A DNA stretch of 7,622 nucleotides from an uncultured Cloacibacillus sp. (GCA_934511335.1 CAKSWL010000090.1:1-7622); one strand, 5' to 3'; positions 1 through 5,515 are shown, counted from the stretch's first letter. Numbers and translations: made by a program. The notes: a model not told the origin generated them from the sequence alone.

Positions 1-2
1 TC

Positions 3-43
3 AACGGTTTCCTAGGATATAATTAACAAATATGGCAACCGTT
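3..43 (+). promoter_or_regulatory. Promoter of the IclR-type gene with two AACNGTT sites
   Basis: A perfect -10 box, TATAAT, lies at 18-23; its -35 box would fall outside the window. Two sevenmers flank it: AACGGTT at 3-9 and AACCGTT at 37-43. They are reverse complements of each other, and each is itself palindromic (AAC-N-GTT). One falls between the -35 and -10 positions and the other just after the expected transcription start near 30, which is where a repressor would block initiation. A palindromic CCTAGG at 11-16 lies between them. The ribosome binding site is AAGGAG at 52-57, about 7 bases before the ATG at 65. Autoregulation by the IclR-type product is inferred from position only. Confidence 0.55.
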
Positions 44-64
44 TAAAGCTTAAGGAGATAGATA

Positions 65-808
65 ATGAGCGCGGCAACGAGTTCAAACATAAAATGTATG
101 GCTAAAGTTTTCGAACTTTTTTTCCGATACAGACTAGAGCTTTCGCTTTCAGAAACTGTTTTGCAGTGCGAAGCGTCTGAGGCTCAAATTAAACCTATAT
201 TGGAAAAACTTACAAAACGAGAGTGGCTGTTATTCTCAAAAACAAAAAAAACATACCGCTACGGCATGAAATTACTGCCATTTACAAGAGAAGAAATACT
301 AAAGGCGGAACTGGTACGACAGTTCACTCCGATTATGAAACAGCTTTCTATTGCTTGCAATCAGGGCACGATGCTTAATTTCCTTGAGGGCATAAAATCT
401 GTATGTATACAAAAAATAGACCCTAAAAAATCGATACACATTGCAACTAGAATAGGCGGAGAATCTCCGCTGCATGCAGGAAGCAGCTCAAGAGTCCTTC
501 TTGCCTACGCGCCGGAAGCTGTACGCGTCAGCGTCATCTCCTCTCCTTTAAAAAGATATACCCCATTCACCATCACATCTCCGGAAGAACTTAGCAAATC
601 CTTATTCGAGATACGCAGAACCAGGTGCTGTTCCAGCATTGAAGAAATAATTCCGGGGGCCGGTTCTGTATCATGTGCGATCTTGGATGAAGGCAACAAC
701 TTACTTGCCGCACTCTCGATCATCGGCACGCGCTTTGCCTGTGAGAAGGAGGGGGCTCTCTGGAAGGTACTTCTCCTCGAGGCCGTCAAAAAAGTTAAGC
801 TGGCATAG
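65..808 (+). CDS. IclR-family transcriptional regulator
   Basis: Probable DNA-binding regulator of 247 residues, the usual IclR length. The N-terminal winged helix-turn-helix spans roughly residues 10-70 and ends in YRYGMKLL, the counterpart of the family's YRLG-x-x-LL. The effector-binding domain runs from about 80 to 247. It shows the family landmarks LHAGSSSRVLLAYAPE near 136-151 (usually LHATALGKALLA) and an EEIIPG motif followed by a beta strand and LAALSI near 193-219. The recognition helix region (residues 38-50) is not the common LPKSTVYRLL type, so its operator may be unusual. The effector cannot be read from sequence. Codon use is clearly more AT-rich than in every other gene here (many AAA, ATA and TTA codons), at least until about base 700. 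That may mean recent acquisition or weak selection. The start is set by a good ribosome binding site at 52-57. The gene runs toward the next operon with no visible terminator between them. Confidence 0.8.
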   Translation: MSAATSSNIKCMAKVFELFFRYRLELSLSETVLQCEASEAQIKPILEKLTKREWLLFSKTKKTYRYGMKLLPFTREEILKAELVRQFTPIMKQLSIACNQGTMLNFLEGIKSVCIQKIDPKKSIHIATRIGGESPLHAGSSSRVLLAYAPEAVRVSVISSPLKRYTPFTITSPEELSKSLFEIRRTRCCSSIEEIIPGAGSVSCAILDEGNNLLAALSIIGTRFACEKEGALWKVLLLEAVKKVKLA

Positions 809-821
809 ACAAAACAGAACA

Positions 822-860
822 TTGTAACCCCCGCCTGTTTGCAATATAATTGCAAGCAGG
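822..860 (+). promoter_or_regulatory. Promoter and probable Fur-family operator
   Basis: A -35 box TTGTAA (822-827) and a perfect -10 box TATAAT (845-850) are separated by 17 bases. A 27-bp inverted repeat covers the -10 box: left arm CCTGTTTGCAAT (834-845), centre ATA, right arm ATTGCAAGCAGG (849-860), with 11 of 12 arm positions paired. The core TTGCAAT-ATA-ATTGCAA has the AT-rich dyad form of Fur, Zur and PerR boxes, though its bases differ from the E. coli Fur box. A repressor bound here would exclude RNA polymerase, so the adjacent Fur-family gene is probably autoregulated. The initiation site would be near 857. Confidence 0.75.
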
Positions 861-881
861 TTGCCGAGAGGGGGAGTTTTC

Positions 882-1316
882 TTGAATACAGAAAAAATCT
901 TGAGCAGCGCCGGATTGCGTACTACGCGCCAGCGCAGGGTTATACTTGAGCTGCTTATCCGGCGTGGTTCGCCGATGTCGCACAGCGAGATTCTTTCGAT
1001 GATCGACGACCACTTGGACCGCGTCACTCTTTACCGCACGCTTGAGACGCTGAAAAATTCCGGCATCGTCCACCAGGTACAGGGCATCGACGGCGTGTGG
1101 CGCTTCTGCGCCCACGAGCAGGATACCGACGGCTGCCCCGGAGACCATCCGCATTTTCTTTGTCTCTCCTGCGGCAGGATGTTCTGCCTTCCTGATCAGA
1201 AGATGCCGCGCGTCAACGTTCCCGAGGGGATGCAGGTAGAGGGAAAGCAGTTTGTCGTCTACGGCACATGTCCCGACTGCGCCGTGCAAAAATCGGAAGA
1301 AAAAGGAAGAGAATAA
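882..1316 (+). CDS. Fur-family metalloregulator, Zur-like
   Basis: Metal-sensing repressor of 144 residues, a typical Fur-family size. The winged helix includes AGLRTTRQRRVILELL (10-25) and the recognition helix with RVTLYRTLETLKNSGIVH (47-64). Two CxxC pairs, C94/C97 and C130/C133, form the structural zinc site. Just before them, C85, H89 and H91, with D70 as a possible fourth ligand, resemble the Asp/Cys/His/His sensory site of actinobacterial Zur. Zinc sensing is therefore a better guess than iron or peroxide, but manganese or another metal is not excluded. I start it at the TTG at 882 because a strong purine-rich site (GGGGAG, 871-876) precedes it and the family alignment begins there. 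An in-frame TTG at 861 would add 7 residues but has no ribosome binding site and lies almost at the transcription start. The gene has its own palindromic operator and directly abuts the MoeA-like gene. Confidence 0.88.
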   Translation: MNTEKILSSAGLRTTRQRRVILELLIRRGSPMSHSEILSMIDDHLDRVTLYRTLETLKNSGIVHQVQGIDGVWRFCAHEQDTDGCPGDHPHFLCLSCGRMFCLPDQKMPRVNVPEGMQVEGKQFVVYGTCPDCAVQKSEEKGRE

Positions 1317-2363
1317 ATGAAGATCACTACGATCCCGCTCGAAGAGGCCGTCGGACTGCCGCTGGCCCACGACCTGACACAGATCGACGCGAAAAACCAC
1401 AAAAAATCCGCCCGTTTTAAAAAAGGACAGGTGATAACCGAGGCCGACCTTGAAACGCTGCGCGGCATGGGACGTGAAAATCTCTCGATCATGGAGATGT
1501 CCCCCGGCGACGTGCACGAGGACGACGCCGCGCGCCAGCTGGGAGAGGCCCTCTGCGGCGACAATCTGCGCCTGACGGAGCCCTCAGAGGGGCGCTGCAA
1601 TCTCGTCGCAAAAAGCTCGGGCATTCTCTGGTATCTCGCGGAGACGGTAAACCGCGTCAACCAGGATCCCGACTGGGTGCTCTCGGCGCTCGCGCCGCAC
1701 CGCCCGGTACTGGCGGGTCAGGTGGTGGCCGGTTTCCGCATCCGTCCGCTCGTAATGGAGGACTACCGCGTGGAGCGCGCCGTCGCGGCGGTGCGCGGCT
1801 GTAAACCTTTCATGATCCTGCCCTTCAAGCCCCTAAGGGTCGGGCTGATCACGACGGGCAAGGAGATCGTCGACAAGAAGGTGGAGGACGCCTTCCGTCC
1901 CAAGCTGCTGGAAAAATTGTCACGGCTCAACGGCACACTGCTGGGGCAGCGTTTCTGCACCGACTCTCTGGAACAGATCAGCGGGGCGATCGCCGCTTTT
2001 CTGGACGAGGGCGCAGACGTCGTCATCTGCACCGGAGGCATGAGCGTAGACGCCGACGACAAAACGCCGGGGGCTATCCGCAGCCGCTGCCGCAAGATAT
2101 CTTTCCAAGGCACGCCGGCGCTTCCCGGCGCGATGCTGATGCTGGGCTGGGCGGCTTCGCCGGAGGACGGACGCGATGTCGCGGTCATCGGCGCGCCCGC
2201 CTGCGTCGCCTTTGACGACAGGACGGCGCTCGATAAACTGCTGCCCTTCGTATTCGCGGGCATGGAACCGGGAGACCTAGTGCGCCGGTGGGGCGTCGGC
2301 GGCCTCTGCGAGCACTGCCCGGTGTGTCATTATCCGGCCTGTTCTTTCGCCGCCGGCAGTTAA
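1317..2363 (+). CDS. MoeA-like molybdopterin-binding protein
   Basis: 348 residues, related to MoeA but shorter and divergent. The MoCF (molybdopterin-binding) domain starts near residue 173 (LRVGLITTGKEI). It shows CTGGMSVDADDKTPGAIR at 238-255, the counterpart of MoeA's TGGVS..D motif, and a second loop PALPGAML at 267-274. A region near 280-310 (VAVIGAPACVAFDDRTALD) replaces the usual GLPGNP segment. The C-terminus carries a cysteine cluster, C331-x2-C334-x2-C337-x4-C342, that looks like a metal or Fe-S site. MoeA inserts molybdate into adenylylated molybdopterin; MoeA-like proteins of this shorter type have no settled reaction, and several sit beside molybdenum-hydroxylase maturation genes. 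The ATG follows the regulator's TAA with no gap, and AAGGAAG at 1303-1309 serves as ribosome binding site, so the two genes are co-transcribed and probably translationally coupled. Nearby xdhC fits a role in molybdenum-cofactor handling. Confidence 0.8.
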   Translation: MKITTIPLEEAVGLPLAHDLTQIDAKNHKKSARFKKGQVITEADLETLRGMGRENLSIMEMSPGDVHEDDAARQLGEALCGDNLRLTEPSEGRCNLVAKSSGILWYLAETVNRVNQDPDWVLSALAPHRPVLAGQVVAGFRIRPLVMEDYRVERAVAAVRGCKPFMILPFKPLRVGLITTGKEIVDKKVEDAFRPKLLEKLSRLNGTLLGQRFCTDSLEQISGAIAAFLDEGADVVICTGGMSVDADDKTPGAIRSRCRKISFQGTPALPGAMLMLGWAASPEDGRDVAVIGAPACVAFDDRTALDKLLPFVFAGMEPGDLVRRWGVGGLCEHCPVCHYPACSFAAGS

Positions 2364-2370
2364 ACACGCG

Positions 2371-2490
2371 CCGCTGAATATATGCGTCAGCCGCGTCACG
2401 GCTTGCCCAGACCGCGGCTTCGACGTATTGATATACGCCTGCTCCCCGCTCGGGGCAAGCCGTTTGGCGTCAGCCGCATCTATTCAGCGG
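2371..2490. repeat. 120-bp near-palindrome before xdhC
   Basis: Arms of about 38 bases face each other. CCGCTGAATA (2371-2380) pairs with TATTCAGCGG (2481-2490), ATGCG (2382-2386) with CGCAT (2475-2479), and ACGGCTTGCCC (2398-2408) with GGGCAAGCCGT (2453-2463); the segments between are partly paired. Inside are two smaller stems, GCGG/CCGC (2414-2417 with 2446-2449) and CGTAT/ATACG (2424-2428 with 2433-2437). An 11-base direct repeat, GCGTCAGCCGC, lies in both arms (2384-2394 and 2467-2477). No T-run follows, so it is not a canonical terminator. It could be an RNA leader of xdhC, a processing or stability hairpin, or a small palindromic mobile (REP/MITE-like) element. I see no second copy in this window and no convincing xdhC promoter after it. 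Confidence 0.75.
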
Positions 2491-2542
2491 AACAGGCGCT
2501 AATTGTGATAAAAAATATGTTAAAGACAAGAGGAGATGAAAT

Positions 2543-3331
2543 ATGAATATCGAACTTTTGAATAGAATCAACGAAGAGGTACAGGCGGGGGGATATGGCG
2601 TGCTTTGTACCGTTACCGGCGAGAGCGGCTCTACGCCGCGCAGCCGCGGGGCTTCGATGTGGGTGCGGCCGGACGGCAGTATTGCGGGAACGATCGGCGG
2701 CGGGCTCATCGAATACGAGGCCATACAGGAGGCTTTGCTGCTGATGAAAAGCGGAGAGCCTTCGCGTACCTGGCACAAGGAGCTTACGGAGCGCGACGGC
2801 ATGGCCTGCGGCGGCGCCGCCGACATTTACATGGAGACGATCGGCCAATGCGACGAGCTCGTCATCTTCGGCGGCGGGCATGTCGGGCGCGCCGTCGCCG
2901 AGCTGGGAGCCTTCGCCGGTTTCCGTGTCACGGTTTGGGACGAACGCCCCGAGTTCGCCAACGACGAGCATATTCCCTGGGCGCGCAACATCGCCTGTCC
3001 TATCGACAAAATATATGAAAACGGAATCACTCTGCACGAACGCAGCTATGTGGTGATCATGACGCGCGGCCACGCGCTCGACGCTGAGGCCGTCACCGTA
3101 ACGGACAAAAAACCTGGCGCCTATTACGGCATGATCGGTTCGCGCAGCAAAATAGCGACGGTGCGCAAGATGCTGCTCGAGCGCGGCGTGAGCAAAGAAC
3201 ATCTCGACCGCATATACCAGCCGATCGGGCTGCCGATCAAGGCCGAAACGCCAAACGAGATAGCAGTATCGGTGATGGCGGAGATAATCGCGGTAAAATA
3301 TGGCGCCGACGTGGCAAGGATGCGCGGATAG
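2543..3331 (+). CDS. XdhC/CoxI-family molybdenum hydroxylase maturation factor
   Basis: 262 residues, full length for the family. The N-terminal XdhC/CoxI domain contains GESGSTPRSRGA (26-37), GTIGGGLIE (49-57) and GMACGG (86-91), whose cysteine is conserved. The C-terminal Rossmann-fold domain has GGGHVG (110-115), TRGHALD (174-180), YYGMIGSRSK (194-203) and the end motif with ETPNEIAVSVMAEI (235-248). XdhC proteins bind molybdenum cofactor, help a cysteine desulfurase place the terminal sulfur ligand, and hand the cofactor to xanthine-dehydrogenase-type enzymes. Relatives occur in clusters for selenium-dependent molybdenum hydroxylases. The ribosome binding site AGGAG (2531-2535) lies 7 bases before the ATG. 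The gene follows the MoeA-like gene after 179 bases that hold a large palindrome, and ends just before a strong terminator. No hydroxylase subunit is present, so the client enzyme is encoded elsewhere. Confidence 0.9.
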   Translation: MNIELLNRINEEVQAGGYGVLCTVTGESGSTPRSRGASMWVRPDGSIAGTIGGGLIEYEAIQEALLLMKSGEPSRTWHKELTERDGMACGGAADIYMETIGQCDELVIFGGGHVGRAVAELGAFAGFRVTVWDERPEFANDEHIPWARNIACPIDKIYENGITLHERSYVVIMTRGHALDAEAVTVTDKKPGAYYGMIGSRSKIATVRKMLLERGVSKEHLDRIYQPIGLPIKAETPNEIAVSVMAEIIAVKYGADVARMRG

Positions 3332-3341
3332 ATAAAAATAG

Positions 3342-3389
3342 AGCAAGAGAGCGAAGCCAAATGTACGGCGGCTCCGCTCTCTTGCTTTT
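3342..3389. terminator. Bidirectional terminator between xdhC and yedF
   Basis: The 17-base arms 3342-3358 and 3370-3386 pair with a single mismatch: AGCAAGAGAGCG at one end faces CGCTCTCTTGCT at the other. TTTT follows on the + strand (3386-3389), and AAAAATA precedes the stem at 3334-3340, giving a T-rich tail on the - strand. It sits between the convergent ends of xdhC (3331) and yedF (3400), so it should stop transcription from both sides. Confidence 0.85.
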
Positions 3390-3399
3390 CGTATTTCAG

Positions 3400-3615
3400 T
3401 TATTTCTCAGCCGTCACGGCGAAACCGCCGTCTTTTTCTTTCCACTCCGTCTTCCATCCGGCGTTCTGCGCGAAGCGGATGACGTTTTCACGCGAGGTGA
3501 CGGTATCGACAAGTATCTCCACGCTGCCGGAGCTCATCCGGTCGAGCACCTTCTTGGTCTCTATCACAGGCTGCGGGCAGGAGAGGCCGCGTGCGTCGAC
3601 GATCTTCTTTTCCAT
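3400..3615 (-). CDS. TusA/SirA-family sulfur or selenium carrier, YedF type
   Basis: 71-residue single-domain protein, the standard size. The signature DARGLSCPQPVIETKKVL spans 7-24, with C13 in the CPxP motif; this cysteine carries persulfide (or possibly selenium) in the family. The second half (SVEILVDTVTSRENVIRFAQNAGW) is the usual second beta strand and helix. Being directly downstream of a YedE-type membrane protein, it matches the yedE-yedF pair. The longer clostridial YedF proteins have an extra C-terminal domain that this one lacks. The ribosome binding site AGGAGG (3624-3629) overlaps the yedE stop codon, so the genes are probably coupled. The likely role is to accept sulfur or selenium released inside the cell by YedE transport. 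Which of the two elements is not shown by this sequence. Confidence 0.88.
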   Translation of the reverse strand: MEKKIVDARGLSCPQPVIETKKVLDRMSSGSVEILVDTVTSRENVIRFAQNAGWKTEWKEKDGGFAVTAEK

Positions 3616-3627
3616 CTCAAAAACCTC

Positions 3628-4710
3628 CTATGCCATCTTATTTCTGAATCCGAAACCAACGAGCAGGCAGAAAGCAAGCCCGATGATCGTCGCAGGCGCG
3701 CCGAAGGCCCCGATACCGGCGCCGGAGCTCGCAAGCGAAAAGTTATGCGCGAAGGCCGCGCCGACGAGCATCCCCATGATGAAAGAGCCCGCGTCAGAAT
3801 CGCCTTCGCCGGACATGATGAGCATTCTGCCCGGGCAGCCTCCCGCGAGGGTAAAGGCCAATCCCGAGAGCACCATACCAAGGAAGTTCCAGAGCTGCAT
3901 CGTATGCGCCACAGGACGCCCCTCAAAGCCCGCATTGAACTGCCCGAGGGCAAGGTTGGTCACAAAGGCCGCGAGAATAAAGGCCGCGATTCCTTTAAAG
4001 AGATGCGAATCACGCACCATGATCAGGTCGCGCACCGCGCCGATAGTGCAGAAGCGCGTCCGCTGCGCAAGCCAGCCTACGACGAGACCGGCGCCAAGCG
4101 AGATGAGGATGGGGGCGTGCGCCGCGCCGGGGCCCTTTGCGGAGAAGAATACCGGCCCCGTACCCTCAGGACCGAAGAGGGGCTTCACAAAGAGCAGCGC
4201 GAGGATGGCCAGGGCCAGCAGCGGCATGACCAGCCCCGCCGCCTTCGGCGTGGGACGCGCCGCGCCGAGACTGAAGCCGTTATAAAGGAACCAGACGCCG
4301 ATACCGATACCGGTGACGAGTCCCGCAATACCGGCGATGGCGTTCCAGTCGCCGCCCGCCAGACGCAGATAGGCGCGCCACGGACAGCCGAGGAAGACAA
4401 GCGCGCCGATCATCGCGAAAAAGCCAAGCGCGAAGCGCACCATCGGCGAAGAGCCGCCGCGCGGCCTGTATTCAGAAAAAGCGAGCGCCGAGGCGAAGGC
4501 TCCGAGAATAAAGCCTGCGATCTCAGGGCGCAGATACTGCACGATGGCGGCGCGGTGCAGACCGAGAGCGCCCGCGATATCGCGCGTGAAGCAGGCGACG
4601 CAGAAACCCATGTTTCCTGGGTTTCCAAACTTAACGAGCAGCGCCGCGACGACGCCGAGGACGAGCCCCGCGAACGCCGGGCCGTTTTTTGACATAAGAA
4701 AACGATCCAA
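3628..4710 (-). CDS. YeeE/YedE-family transporter, selenium-metabolism type
   Basis: 360-residue polytopic membrane protein with many glycine- and alanine-rich hydrophobic segments (about 12-28, 64-79, 92-108, 124-143, 158-176, 200-214, 240-256, 275-291, 309-324 and 335-353). Two internal halves repeat the same pattern: GFCVACFTRD (C37, C40) then LGCPWR (C109), and RFCTIGAVRD (C221) then GGCPGR (C292). These cysteines correspond to the relay that guides thiosulfate through YeeE. NPGNMGFCVACF, the VQYLRPEI segment and RLAGGDWNAI resemble, from memory, the subfamily linked to selenium metabolism (YedE/FdhT). The TTG start at 4710 is chosen because AGGAGG (4719-4724) lies 8 bases upstream; the next in-frame ATG (4695) is 23 bases from it. 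It is transcribed with yedF, behind a long structured leader. Confidence 0.87.
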   Translation of the reverse strand: MDRFLMSKNGPAFAGLVLGVVAALLVKFGNPGNMGFCVACFTRDIAGALGLHRAAIVQYLRPEIAGFILGAFASALAFSEYRPRGGSSPMVRFALGFFAMIGALVFLGCPWRAYLRLAGGDWNAIAGIAGLVTGIGIGVWFLYNGFSLGAARPTPKAAGLVMPLLALAILALLFVKPLFGPEGTGPVFFSAKGPGAAHAPILISLGAGLVVGWLAQRTRFCTIGAVRDLIMVRDSHLFKGIAAFILAAFVTNLALGQFNAGFEGRPVAHTMQLWNFLGMVLSGLAFTLAGGCPGRMLIMSGEGDSDAGSFIMGMLVGAAFAHNFSLASSGAGIGAFGAPATIIGLAFCLLVGFGFRNKMA

Positions 4711-4940
4711 AATGATTACCTCCTGTTGGTTTTATATGTGGATATCACACAGCAACGCGCCGGCAGGCGTACCGGCCGTCCCTTCACATATCAATACAGC
4801 AGGCAAGAAAGGAGATCATCCTTCTAAGAGCGGAAATGTGAGGGAACGACAGCAGACGGCGGACTCGGTACACGAGCCGAAGTTGACGGATCACACCATG
4901 GCAGCAGTTCCCCCCTCAAGAAATTTTCTCATTTAGCATA
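4711..4940 (-). promoter_or_regulatory. Long structured yedE leader, candidate riboswitch or attenuator
   Basis: About 230 untranslated bases separate the predicted start of transcription (near 4940) from yedE. Four segments can pair in a competing chain. A (4907-4912) pairs with B (4842-4847), GGGAAC with GTTCCC. The overlapping B segment (4836-4844) pairs with C (4780-4789), nine pairs with one bulge. C (4785-4791) pairs with D (4734-4740), CACATAT with ATATGTG. A:B and C:D can coexist, but B:C excludes both. Local hairpins sit inside: CTCG/CGAG near 4863-4875, AAGGA/TCCTT at 4809-4823, and GCCGG/CCGGC at 4760-4776. Segment D ends 10 bases before the AGGAGG ribosome binding site, so the switch could control translation. 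I do not recognise a known riboswitch class; a selenium- or sulfur-linked signal is only inferred from yedE. Confidence 0.5.
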
Positions 4941-4942
4941 TC

Positions 4943-4976
4943 GGTTATTATATACAATAACCCTTTATTTTTGCAA
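4943..4976 (-). promoter_or_regulatory. yedE-yedF promoter with dyad over the -10 box
   Basis: Reading the - strand, TTGCAA (4976-4971) serves as -35 and TATAAT (4952-4947) as a perfect -10, 18 bases apart. A dyad with 7-base arms, GGTTATT (4943-4949) and AATAACC (4956-4962), covers the -10 box and looks like a repressor site. The regulator is unknown. The -35 region holds TTTGCAAA, which shares TTGCAA with the operator of the Zur-like gene; this is too short to claim common control. Confidence 0.6.
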
Positions 4977-5003
4977 ATTACAGCGACGCATTGTTGTGCA
5001 AGG

Positions 5004-5059
5004 GCCTAAACAGGGAGTGACGCCGCACGGCGCTCATTCTTTAGGCAAAAAAGCGCCGT
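5004..5059. other. Hairpin with two alternative folds
   Basis: In the first fold GCCTAAA (5004-5010) pairs with TTTAGGC (5040-5046), GAGTGA (5015-5020) with TCATTC (5034-5039) including one G-T pair, and CGCCG (5021-5025) with CGGCG (5028-5032). That makes 18 pairs over 43 bases with a two-base tip. In the second fold ACGGCGC (5027-5033) pairs with GCGCCGT (5053-5059) and breaks the first. Neither is followed by a T-run on either strand (an A-run follows on +), so it is not a simple terminator. It lies in the gap between the divergent yedE promoter and the gene at 5219, and could be part of a + strand leader, a small RNA or a protein-binding cruciform. Confidence 0.45.
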
Positions 5060-5141
5060 CATTAGAACCATACCTTCAATCATTACGCCTACGCAGAAAA
5101 ATATAAGTATAAAGCACAATGTACAGAGGATAAAAGGGGAT

Positions 5142-5208
5142 TATACTTGCCGATATAAGGTCATAAGAGAACGAAGCACAAAAAAAATAGATTCACGCGC
5201 AGAAGGGG
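5142..5208 (+). promoter_or_regulatory. Possible promoter and RBS of the 5219 gene
   Basis: TATACT at 5142-5147 is a fair -10 box, but the expected -35 position (around 5119-5124, ATGTAC) is weak. AGGGG at 5204-5208 lies 10 bases before the ATG at 5219 and is an adequate ribosome binding site. The rest of 5060-5218 is AT-rich and shows no coding signal. Confidence 0.3.
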
Positions 5209-5218
5209 ATGAAATAAA

Positions 5219-5494
5219 ATGTCTGCCGATAGAGAAACCAAGGGCGCGTCCAAAAGAGTCAGGCGAAGCCCTGAATTACTTATAAAAGAACTCGATACGA
5301 AGATGAAAAAACTCGAGGAGCGCATCTATAAAAAAAACAGGGACGCGGTGCATTATATAGGCGCGGCTATTTTAAAACGCGCCAATTTTGATTTTTCCGC
5401 CTTCACACACGAGGACCTGGAAGATATCCAGAACATGACCCCGCGCGGCGAAGATATGGTAACGAAGATAATCAAAAAAGCCAGCCAGAGCTGA
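5219..5494 (+). CDS. Small charged helical protein of unknown function
   Basis: 91 residues. I do not recognise a family. The N-terminus (1-20) is basic and probably disordered. Residues 21-55 look like a long amphipathic helix with coiled-coil character (LIKELDTKMKKLEERIYKKN) running into HYIGAAILKRA. A second acidic helix follows (FTHEDLEDIQNM), and the tail is basic. The HYIGAAILKRA part faintly recalls the helix of small relaxosome accessory proteins, but no relaxase or other conjugation gene is nearby, so I give that no weight. There is no signal peptide, membrane segment or cysteine. It is a single-gene unit with its own ribosome binding site and a strong terminator right after it. Codon use, the RBS and the terminator together support a real gene. 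Confidence 0.7.
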   Translation: MSADRETKGASKRVRRSPELLIKELDTKMKKLEERIYKKNRDAVHYIGAAILKRANFDFSAFTHEDLEDIQNMTPRGEDMVTKIIKKASQS

Positions 5495-5515
5495 CGCCCC
5501 CCTAATAAACCCCGC

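Noticed and set aside
861..881. Earlier TTG start for the Fur-family protein
   Set aside because: It falls at the transcription start, directly after the operator and before the ribosome binding site.
795..1517. 240-residue - strand frame across the Fur-family gene and its promoter
   Set aside because: It runs through a convincing promoter-operator and across two real genes, with no family match.
2480..3346. 288-residue open frame on the - strand opposite xdhC
   Set aside because: xdhC has clear motifs along its whole length; the antisense frame has none and crosses the palindrome and the terminator.
3361..4692. 443-residue open frame on the + strand opposite yedE
   Set aside because: It lies antisense to a well-recognised membrane protein, its translation is charged and repetitive without family features, and it starts inside the terminator hairpin. 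It is a GC-rich shadow.
4842..4912. tRNA-Sec-like or cobalamin-riboswitch-like sequence in the yedE leader
   Set aside because: There is a GGGAAC/GTTCCC stem, but no T-loop GTTCGA, no tRNA-like arm lengths, and no cobalamin-box core; the resemblance is superficial.
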